NCBI GenBank assembly: GCA_023678885.1
Contig: CM043013.1
Span: 12,308,791 to 12,372,790, forward strand
Source: Pogostemon cablin
Taxonomy: Eukaryota > Streptophyta > Magnoliopsida > Lamiales > Lamiaceae
Length of the DNA: 64,000 nucleotides
Reading direction: 5' to 3'
The position numbers were made by a program, and so were the translations under genes. This document shows positions 55,029-64,000 of the stretch, one piece after another. Numbering within the stretch: position 1 is the first letter of the stretch; every line of letters starts with the position of its first letter. The notes beneath the pieces were generated by a model. It was not told where the DNA came from and made no database searches. It was given only the letters and a program-made list of their open reading frames with translations.

Positions 55029-56647
55029 TGCTTGTTCACCTTTTTGCATGTCCCCAAGTGTAGGGAATCATTTGTGGATAAGCATGTGACCAAGTCTATT
55101 ATCGAACCCAAAGGACAATTATAAACTTACTATTTAATCTATTTATGACAACTCTAACCTAAGACAAATTTGAGTTTATAAGTGAATTTAATTAAACCTA
55201 AGAAAACAGAAAATAAGTACTTAAAATAATAAAATAACAAATTGAATAAGGATGAAATGTTCAAGAAAGAAGATAGATAGCACTAAGAAATCCAGCTAAA
55301 TTTGTCAAATCAACTCATTAGACAATCAGTTAGAATTCTTGTAAATTTTATAAAAGCAATCACTTAATTATATTAAATCCCTTTGGTGAAGTAATCTTAA
55401 CACATAAATCTGGTTCAAACCCTCAGATGCAGAAGAATAATTCCTACTCCCTTCTAGGTACTTAAGAAATAAACTTCAAATTCCACTTAACAATCTAAGA
55501 AACCAAATCCTCTAGAATGATAATTAATAGATATATTAAGTGTCCAATATTAATTATTCTAATGAGTAAAGGTTATATGGTTAAATCTCCTTTACCCATA
55601 AACATGTTGACAAATATAATTACTTTGTGGCACAAGCAACAGGCATAAATATGCATCAGACAATGACATATCATAAATGAGGACAGACCATATAAGACAA
55701 ATATATAAGGCTCAATTCAAAGCATTAATAAAGGAATAAGAATACTGCAGAAATCCGTAACCTAGTCTAGATCATCAATTCAAACCAATTCAACCTTCAA
55801 AACCTAACAATATCCAAGAAGTACTAGCCCATGGTGTTACAGATATGAAAACAATCACATAGGTCTATTATTCAAAATAAAGAAAGAAAGAATAAGAAAA
55901 ACCCTAGATGCAGTGTGATTCTCCGTTCTCTCTTCCGTGATTCTAAACCTTTTCATTCTCCTTCTCAAGTATGCAACATTGATAAACTCTGCGGGATGGG
56001 TGGATGGGATGGTGTCGGTATTGTGGTAAGGTATGGAATGGAAAAATGATGAAAAGTTGTGGAGAATTATGGAGAGTTAGGTTTTAGAACACCCCAATGG
56101 CTCCTTTTATAGTTGAGGACTGATAATTCCCGAATTTTGACTCAAAAGTGGGCTTTTTCACGTTAAAAATATAAACGGGCTAAGAAAACGACGAAAAATG
56201 ACGATTGGACCTCGCTGGACAGTGGCACAAGTCGTGCCATGTATGGCATGAGTCGTACCGGGCAGAAGCTTGCGGCATCCTTTGGCAGCTGGGCAGCACG
56301 GGCGCTGGCTGGACACATGGCATGAGTGTGCCAAATTTGGCACAGGTAGTGCCACTAGTCTGCTGTCTGCACGACCTCACGGTTTTGCTCATAACTTCTT
56401 CATCTGGTCTCCGATTGAGGTGATTTTTATGCTCACGCGATTCTCTCTTCCTTGCTTTCGAACTATATAAGAACTCCTAAAAATTAATCCATTTGAATGT
56501 GGCACGAGTCATGTAAAGTTTGGCACGAGTCATGCTCCCACGGTGGGCTTCGGCAGCACTTGGTGCTCGTGCTCGCACACCTTGCGGCATGACTGGGCAA
56601 CCTCGGAGGCACTACTACCCTTCCTGGCCAGCACGATTTGTGTCGGC
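55029..56647 (-). repeat. L1 LTR, copy C (5' LTR), interrupted by L2
   Basis: TGCTTGTTCACCTTTTTGC ... It matches copy A to about 37120 and is then cut at CGGC|TGATGAG by the L2 LTR. The remaining 200 or so bases of this LTR should follow L2, right of the window. It carries the GGCACGAGTCGTGCC block (56222-56640). Confidence 0.9.
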
Positions 56648-58608
56648 TGATGAGTATTTTCTTAACACACAATTAATCCCCAAGTATAAAGGATATCAAT
56701 TGTAGTTTCGAAAGGTGACTAAGTGAATATCGAACCCAAGGGACGGCATATTATCAATTTAATTATTATCTAAATTAATTAAGACAAGGCAATTATGTTT
56801 GAATAGTTTAGAATTATTACACTACTAAACAAGTAATTAAAATAACAAATAAAGTCACTTGAAGAATACGAAAGTGGATCAAATAGGAGAATAGGTAGCT
56901 CTAGGATAATCCAGTTTTACTCATTAATTTCCCTTCCATGTGTTGATGTCCGACTCTGCCTTGTGGAATATGGACGCATCACTAAATCCTGCATATCTAC
57001 TCTATAGACACAAGTAAACATACGTGTAACACGTGTGAATAACCTCAGAGCAAGAGATATAATTTCACCCCCCTTTCTAGGTACTATCAGTATCAATTAT
57101 TTCCCTCTAGGATTGGTACTCTAACCCGATATGATCTTTCTTTATAGGTACTATGAAGTTATACTTTTTATCCTACTTAATAACCTGAATTCAATTCAAT
57201 TAATAAGTATTCACATATGATAGTTCTAATGAAGCTTCGGAGTCCCCTCACTTAGAATCATAACATGGAATCCTGCTCAGCAGTGAACGCACTCAATCAA
57301 TAACCAAGATATGTATTCAGACTCTACATAAAAGTTAATGATGCACAAAACGACCGTGAGTATGAATTAAAAAGGCACAATCATATATAAAATCAATCCA
57401 CAAGTAGTGTTGTATGGAGTTTACACACGAAAGTTCAATTAACTAGATAAAACCTTCACAACCCTAGTTCTACTAAAAAGACTCTAGCCCATAATGTTAC
57501 GAAGAACAATCATGGGTGTTAGATAGATCTTACCCGGATATCCAAAAAATACAAGATAAATCAGGAAACGAATAAAATCCTAGATGTGGGAGTCATCGCA
57601 TCCTTCTCCATCTTGAATCCTCCTCTTGGTTCTCCTCTTGATTCCACAAACGAATCTTCAAAGTGATGGATGGATGGAGGAAAGGATGTGGATGATGGTT
57701 GGGGGGTGAACCCCCCTTGTGGGGTGTAGTCTTGTTGTGGTCTCTCTCCAATCCAATATGACGAATATGATCAATAATGATGTGATCTACAACCCCTATT
57801 ATACTTGTGAGTTATCCTTTAGGTCTTGCATGGGCTTTTACTTGATACATACGCCAAATTTGGTAAAAGAAATTCGAAATTACCAAAAATAGAACCCAGC
57901 AATGCTGTTAGACTTGACCTTCTTGGTTGAACAAGGCCTCCAAGTCAAGCAACTGGTCGAGCAAACTCTATAAGTTTTTGTCATTTTGCTCGAGTTTCCC
58001 TCTTCCGTTCGACCAAGACGATTATGGTCGAACGGATCTCCTTTGGTCGAGCAGGCTTACGCAGTCTCACCGTTTCACGCATAACTTTCACATCCGACCT
58101 TTGATTTGAGTAATTCTTATGCTTAAGTGATCCTCTTTTCCTTGGCTTTCTATCCATATAAAGAACTCATAGAAACTATAACATTTGAATATGTAACAAG
58201 TCATGCAAATCGGACAGCCATTCTGAACAGGAATAGCTTGCGCGACGTCACCACTTTGATCATAACTTTCTCGTTTGGAATCTGATTGGGGCGTTCTTTA
58301 TGCCAAAACGACCCTCTCTTCTGTGGCTTTCAAACTATGTAATAAAATTCCAATTCAAAGCTCCAAAAGAACACAGAATAATTACACAAGTTGGGCGTGC
58401 GTTTATCAGCATTCTTGGACAAATTGCACCTTTTCTCAAACTTGGATCTTTTGATCCTTTTTTCTACCTAAAACACAATAAAACACCTCAAGTGCACTTT
58501 TTTCTCACATATATCAAATATAAGACATTTGTGCTAATATATGACAATAATTCCTATAAAAAAGGTGTTAGATTGGACACTAAAATACGTTTATTTTCAC
58601 TCTCATCA
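56648..58608 (-). repeat. L2 3' LTR
   Basis: 1961 bp; starts TGATGAGTATTTTC and ends TCACTCTCATCA. It includes TGGTCGAGCA / TGCTCGA words at 57930-58060. Confidence 0.92.
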
Positions 58609-58622
58609 AACCCCCAAACTTA
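58609..58622 (-). promoter_or_regulatory. L2 polypurine tract
   Basis: AACCCCCAAACTTA on +; TAAGTTTGGGGGTT on - directly precedes the 3' LTR TGATGAG. Confidence 0.85.
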
Positions 58623-60551
58623 CTCGTTGCTCGTCCTGAGGCAACAAAATAAAAATAAAGAGAGAAAGTAAAAAAATTAGCGGGAAAACAAGGACTATGA
58701 TCAATACCCCATTCAAAACACAATTGTCCTCAACTTAGATCATGTAACCTTCATTACATGCAATAATCAATTCATAGTATACAAGTTAAGACAATCACCA
58801 CCAATTCAAATGCTCTATTAACATGTTCTCACGGGAAGTATATCACTCGTACTCAAGTGTAGAAGATGTACACTTATAGGTTAAGCTGTTTACGCTCAGA
58901 TTCAATCCAAGTGCATGCGTAACCATAAGCTTGCATATTGTCTCAACTCTCTTTTTACTTGTAGCTAGTAAATCATGTATCAAAAAGGTCTTTTATTAGG
59001 TTGTAATGTAGGCTCTTTGGAATAGGTGGGAAATATATGGATAAGTGACTCAAAACTCGGATCAATCAAGCTGCAGTCTCTCTCGATCTTTCATTCTTCC
59101 TCATCACTTCAATCAAGCACAACATTCTCTTCAAACTTTCCCATCTTTCTCCTTCAAGCACAACATATTTTTTCAACTTTTCCTAGATCTTCAACTCCAT
59201 CATTCTCCTTTTCTTCACCCTTTTTTTCTCTTTTCTCTTTTGAGGTACCAGTTTCGGGCACTACCTCTCACAGCCTCCATAGGGTACTAGATTTAAGCAC
59301 TACCCTAGGGTGTTTGATTCCATGAAGTACTAGATTTAAGCACTACTCCATGAATTTCTTTTTCATCCTTAAGACTCTTCTTTCATCATCCTTATCATCC
59401 CTCAAATCACCACTCTCTTCAATTAAGTTTTATTGGCTATCAAAAGAACGGATTTCAAAAGGCTCAAATGGGCTGACTAGGGATTTAATGAATTCAGGTA
59501 AAGAATATTGGAAAAGACGGGCTATAAATCAAAGATGGCATAATATCATTTCCATAATCCGCTAGACTAATCTCGAATATTCAAGAAAACTCAAGGCAAG
59601 TTCTAGAATACATGCACAAGAACGATACTCACCGGAAAAGAAATATCATGTGATTATGCAACATGATCAACAAGGCTCAAAATCTCACATGGATTTTTAA
59701 CAAGTAACAGAGCACTTTCCATGGTAAGCAATATCCCACAAGTACACATAGAACTTCATATCACAATATAACTCAAGTACATTTTCTTCATCAATTTCAA
59801 GAGCATATGAATTTCAAGCACGATTTAAATAATATAAGCTCACATGGATCGCCAAAAATATAAACTCAATCCTTCCACCAATACTAATTAAAAGCACATA
59901 TAAAAATTAGAATAAGGAAACGAGGGTACCTGATTTTTCTTCAACGTATACACGAGCTCCTCAGCGTAGAACTCGTCTTGTCACTCTTTTACCTTTTTCT
60001 ATCATCAAAGCTCAAACACACTTATCATCACAGGATTCATCAATAATAAAATAGGAGAACTATAAGAAAAAATCAATTGACTATCTAATCGACTCCACAC
60101 ACTAGAAATACCACTGAACACTAGGCAAATTGTAAAAAATCGACATATCAAAACTGATTAAAGTTTCAACATACCGCAAAAATCAACTCCCCTAGCAAAC
60201 ATTACAAAGAAAATATTATACTCTTGGTGCTTCAATGAGGTAAGAACATCACACCCCCCAAACTTAGTAAAAATGTAAGTTGAAACTAAATTTGCAAAGA
60301 GATATAATTGCCGATTAGTGAGCACCTTAAATATAAAAATTTCTTACTCACACGAAAGAAATAAAGCAATAAAATAGAAGGGCAAGCCCCCAACAGGCGC
60401 TCATGTTTAACGTCGAAGAGTCACGCCGGTAGAGACGGTCTTCTCGCATCCTCACCTTCAAATACTTTCATTCCCTCTTCTTGTCTACACTCAACACCTC
60501 ATCTTTCTTGGTAACAAGAATATGATCCTCAGAATTTTCTTCCTCCCATGG
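58623..60551 (-). other. L2 non-coding 3' region
   Basis: No credible gene on either strand; ORFs at 59026-59565 are shadows. It is similar in order to the L1 region 38468-40480 and contains the same triple stem-loop. Confidence 0.65.
59242..59351 (-). ncRNA. Three tandem stem-loops with covarying stems (L2 copy)
   Basis: Stems: 59242-59247 with 59262-59267 (GAGGTA/TACCTC), 59280-59286 with 59301-59307 (TAGGGTA/TACCCTA), and 59322-59329 with 59344-59351 (ATGAAGTA/TACTCCAT). In the third, the A-C mismatch on + becomes a G-U pair in the - strand RNA, the sense strand of the element. Spacing between the stems equals that in L1 within a few bases. Function unknown. Confidence 0.6.
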
Positions 60552-62391
60552 CTATCCAGACACCTCCTTGTCAATCTTCCACTTAAATTCAGAATCATCT
60601 GTCTTAGAAAAATCAAGATTAAATAAGTTAGAAATTACATCTATGATCATGCACGATTGAGTCTCCATGGGCATCTTCATAGCATGATCAAGAGAGAAAA
60701 CCACATCTTCATTATCCATTTGCAGTCTAAGCTTCTCGGCTCTCAACCTCTTTGCTCTTTCCCACTTCTTCTCAACTATAAACTCATTATTATGCTTTTG
60801 GGATGGCTCCAGAGTGTTCTGAACAACAGATATAGCATTTGGTATCGAATCGGGTATGAAACAAGATTGTTCGACCTCCGCTCAACTTGGATAGTTTGGT
60901 CGAGCAACTCTGTTGATGTCGAGAAACATGGAAGATCGTGACCTCTGCTCTCTCAGGTGTTGCTCGACTCCTGGTCGACTTCCGTGGTATGGTCGAGCAA
61001 CCTGGTCCAAGTCGAGCAAATCTCTCTGTAAATTTTGTGCATTTTGCTCGACTTGTGCTCGACTTAGATGATCTGGTCGAGCAACCTGTTCCAAGTTGAG
61101 AAAATCTCCTGATTGAGGGATTTCCATTCCCAGGTATTGCTCGACTTCTACTCGACTTGGATAGTCTGGTCGAACAAAAGTGTGCTGGTGGAGCGGCACA
61201 CCCAAAAATAGAGTGTCGTGAATCTATTTTTTCGGAGCTTGCTTGACCTCAGCTCGACCATCAGGTCTAGTCGAGCTGATGTAGTTTGGTCGAGCAACTC
61301 CCCTGCCTCCTTCATTTTTGCTCGCCGGCATCTTTGAACCTTCGTACTGCGTGCCTGACCTTAACGTGATGGCTTTATCTTCTAATTTTTGTGTCAATTG
61401 ATTCATATTCACGGTCATCTGCCCCATAATCAAAGTAAGGTCCTTCAACTGCTTAGATAAATCTGCATGATCAACATTCATGGTATCCTTAAGACGATCA
61501 ATCCTTGTATCATTCTCAACCATGTATCGATTGAAGGTATCTTCAACACTATTCACTTCGTGTTGCCGCAAACTAGGCCCTCTTAGTGTCAACTCTGTAA
61601 TCTGCTTCTGATGGGACTCTAGTAGCTTGTTGATGTTAGCTAGACTAGAGACGATCTCATCATCCCTATTCGGCTTCACCACTTGATGTTCAACATGCGT
61701 TACCTTGCCAAGTACATATGATCCTCTATCTCTCTCCGTAGGACAGTCACGTGAATTCATAGAGATGTCTTCGAACAACTTTTCTTTTTAAGTGCTGTCT
61801 TAGATAACAGCGCTCCTCCTGATGAAGCATCAATAAAAATACGCGACTTACAATCCAATCCATAGTAGAAGATACTTATGTATTGAGCCTTAGACATCCC
61901 ATGTTGTGGACACCTCCTGAGCATGTCTTTGAACCTCTCCCACGCCTTATAAAATTTCTCACCCTGATTTATAACAAATCGGGTGATCTCTTGCCTCATT
62001 CTTAAGATCCTTGAGGGTGGCATGTATCTCTCTAAGAACTTCTGCTGCAGTTGGTCCCATGTAGTGCAATCTATGGCATCAAGAGTCTCATACCAAGCTT
62101 CAGCCTTATTAATTAAAGAGAACTTGAATAAGGCGATCCGCCTAGTATTGTCATTAGCTCCAACACCCTTTTGAGTATTTGCATAACCAAGAAATCTTCG
62201 GAGATGCTGATATGGATATTCAAAACAACCTCCAGAAAAGGGATTCTTCTCTACCATGCTAATAAGAGCGGGATGTATCTCAAAATCATCATCTTCTCCC
62301 TTGTTCCTATCAACTCCATGTTACCAATTCCATAGTTCGTGAAAATTTCATGTATGGCAACATTATCGGGATTCTACCTTACTCCGGCCAT
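60552..62391 (-). pseudogene. L2 Gag with repetitive C-terminal spacer, decayed
   Basis: It starts at 62391 (MAGVR, then a stop). The Gag domain (62257-61757) reads FEYPYQHLRRFLGYANTQKG, NKAEAWYETLDAIDCTTWDQ, FLERYMPPSRILRMRQE, KAWERFKDMLRRCPQHG and IDASSGGALLSKTA. A frameshift in an A-run near 61770 moves to the frame of the next 555 bases: NINKLLESHQKQITEL, MGQMTVNMNQLTQKLEDKA, then TLRSGTQYEG. A TAG near 61221 stands where CAG is likely (APKK-stop-IHDTLFL). The spacer (61205-60882) repeats VARP(D/N/Y)xxSRxxVEQ about five times. A short segment (60746-60552, LRLQMDNEDVVFSLDHAMK) matches what follows the protease in relatives, so the protease was deleted. Confidence 0.85.
60870..61310. repeat. 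GGTCGAGCAA / TTGCTCGAC motif repeats in the L2 gag spacer
   Basis: GGTCGAGCAAC(T/C) near 60898, 60992, 61076 and 61292, and GCTCGACTT/GCTCGACTC near 60882, 60962, 61052, 61064, 61139 and 61149. They encode the VARP...SR..VEQ peptide repeat on -. The same words occur in the L2 LTRs. Confidence 0.88.
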
Positions 62392-62540
62392 GTTTAGCTC
62401 AATGTGTTATTCCTTCTTTTCTTCATTTCTTTTTCCTAGTGCACAAGTACCTCAAAAAAATTCAAGGTTAGATAGAAATAAATAATCACAAATAAAAGTC
62501 TTAATCATACTAGAAATAATAAAATCAATAATAACAGTCG

Positions 62541-62558
62541 TCCCCGGCAACGGCGCCA
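62541..62558 (-). promoter_or_regulatory. L2 primer-binding site, tRNA-Asp type
   Basis: TCCCCGGCAACGGCGCCA on + is identical to the 3' end of plant tRNA-Asp, as recalled; it lies 6 bases inside the 5' LTR. Confidence 0.95.
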
Positions 62559-62564
62559 AGAACT

Positions 62565-64000
62565 TAATGAGTGTTTTCTCAATACACAATTAATCCCCAA
62601 GTATGAAGGATATCAATTGTAGTTTCGAAAGGTGACCAAGTGAATATCGAACCCAAGGGACGGCGTATTATCAATTTAATTATTATTTAAATTAATTAAG
62701 ACAAGGCAATTACGTTTGAATAGTTTAGAATTATTACACTACTAAACAAGTAATTAAAATAACAAATAAAGTCACTTGAAGAATACGAAAGTGGATCAAG
62801 TAGGAGAATAGGTAGCTCTAGGAAAATCCAGTTTTACTCATTAATTTCCCTTCCGTGTGTTGATGTCCGACTCTATCTTGTGGAATATGGACGCATCACT
62901 AAACCATGCATATCTACTCTATAGACACAAGTAAACATGCGTGTAACACGTGTGAATAACCTCGAAGTAAGAGATATAATTTTACTCCCTTTTTAGGTAC
63001 TATCAGTATCAATTATTTCCCCATAGGATTGGTACTCTAACCTGATATGATCTCCCTTTATAGGTACTATGAAGTTATACTATTTATCCTATTTAATAAC
63101 CCGAATTCAATTCAATTAATAAGTATTCATATATGATAGTTCTAATGAAGCTTCAGAGTTCCCTCACTTAGAATTATAACATAGAATCCTACTCAGCAGT
63201 GAACGCACTCAATCAATAACCAAGATATGTATTTAAACTCTACATAACAGTTAATGATGCACAAAACGATCGTGAGTATGAATTAAAAAGGCACAATTAT
63301 ATATAAAATCAATCCACAAGTAGTGTTGTAAGGAGTTTACACACGAAAGTTCAATTAACTAGATAAAACCTTCACAACCCTAATTCTACCAAAAAGGCTC
63401 TAGCCCATGATGTTACGAAGAACAATTATGGTTGTTGGATAGATCTTACCCGGATGTCCAGAAAATACAAGATAAATTAGAAAACGAATAAAACCATAGA
63501 TGTGAGAGTCGTCGCGTCCTTCTCTGTCTTGAATCCTCCTCTTGGTTTCCTCTTGATTCCACAAACGAATCTTCAAAGTGATGGATAGATGGAGGAAAGG
63601 ATGTGGATGATGGTTGGGGGGGCTTATGGGGTGTAATCTTGTTGTGGCCTCTGTCCAATCTAATATGATGAATATGATCAATAATGATGTGATCTACACC
63701 CCCTTTTATACTTGTGAGCTCTCCTTATAGGCCTTGGATGGGCTTTACTTGAGATATACGCTAAATTTGGTAAAAGAAACCTAAAATTACCAAAAATAGA
63801 ACCCAGCGATGCTGTTAGACTTGACCTTCTTAGTCGAACAAGGCCTCCAAGTCGAGCAATTGATCGAGCAAGCTCTCTGTAAGTTTTTGTCATTTTGCTC
63901 GAGTTTTCCTCTTCCGTTCGACCATGACGATTCTGGTCGAACGGATCTCCTTTGGTCGAGCAGGCTTGCGCAGTCTCACCGTTTCGCGCATAACTTCCAT
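62565..64000 (-). repeat. L2 5' LTR, left 1436 bp
   Basis: It starts TAATGAGTGTTTTC, where the other LTR has TGATGAG. It is closely similar to 56648-58608 throughout. Its remaining part, about 525 bp, is outside the window. The ORFs at 63400-63893 are not genes. Confidence 0.92.

Larger units (their letters stand above)
35505..56647 (-). mobile_element. Athila-like (Ty3/gypsy) retroelement L1, rearranged, with nested insertions
   Basis: On - the order is 5' LTR, tRNA-Asp PBS, gag, protease, non-coding 3' region, PPT, 3' LTR. LTR copies are at 35505-37319, 53000-53970 (partial) and 55029-56647 (cut by L2). gag and protease are recognisable, but no reverse transcriptase, RNase H or integrase was found outside the nested copia element, so this is a gag-protease-only, non-autonomous form. 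Nested inside: a solo copia-like LTR (37337), a full copia element (41349) and a solo L3 LTR (51277). GGAAG (35500-35504) precedes the left LTR; the matching duplication would lie right of the window. Confidence 0.85.
56648..64000 (-). mobile_element. Athila-like retroelement L2, gag-only, extends past the window
   Basis: 3' LTR 56648-58608, PPT 58609-58622, interior 58623-62540, tRNA-Asp PBS 62541-62558, 5' LTR from 62565 to beyond the window. Only about 4 kb of interior is present, containing gag and a short post-protease remnant. No protease, RT, RNase H or integrase was found. It is therefore a non-autonomous element inserted into L1 LTR copy C. Confidence 0.92.

Overview
The window looks like repeat-rich intergenic DNA from a flowering plant, probably a eudicot. 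The evidence is its AT-richness, plant-type CACTA, Mutator-like (MULE), Stowaway and Athila/copia-type elements, and primer-binding sites matching plant tRNA-Asp and initiator tRNA-Met. I found no intact ordinary host gene, rRNA or tRNA gene. Almost everything is transposable element (TE), much of it nested. The species cannot be fixed from the sequence alone.

Layout, 1-28 kb: the right-hand part of a CACTA element with a decayed Transposase_24-type gene (1-3797). Next is a two-gene MULE (about 4.7-12.2 kb) with a DUF1985/Ulp1-like pseudogene on + and a mudrA-type transposase pseudogene on -. After it come small non-autonomous elements: MULE-type MITEs with 9-11 bp target-site duplications (TSDs), Stowaway MITEs and GAGACCGTCTCAC MITEs. 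A TIR element (15252-17916) carries a broken fragment resembling the N-terminus of a plant alanine:glyoxylate aminotransferase 2, a 23-bp perfect inverted repeat and a nested solo LTR with a perfect TSD. A non-autonomous MULE lies at 21911-23327.

Layout, 28-33 kb: a second MULE, the best preserved TE gene region. A three- or four-exon DUF1985 gene (+) converges on a truncated transposase gene (-). Each gene seems to have an intron just before its coding part, and each such intron holds an array of a GGCCGAATAGAACAA motif in the same sense as its gene.

Layout, 35.5-64 kb: nested retrotransposons, all on the minus strand. An Athila-like element (L1; LTR at 35505, PBSs at 52980 and 55009) is interrupted by a solo copia-type LTR, a full 8.15-kb copia element (41349-49500, TSD GTCCA) and a solo LTR of a third family. 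It also has an internal LTR-gag recombination junction. Its right LTR is interrupted by a second Athila-like element (L2, 56648 to beyond the window) that has a gag region but no recognisable protease, RT or integrase.

Most notable signals: (1) three consecutive stem-loops with covarying stems, shared by the 3' regions of L1 and L2; (2) a family-specific palindromic motif present in each family's LTR and also in its gag spacer; (3) the intron-borne repeat arrays of the second MULE; (4) a copia element with nearly identical LTRs but a long-dead polymerase; (5) the captured aminotransferase fragment.
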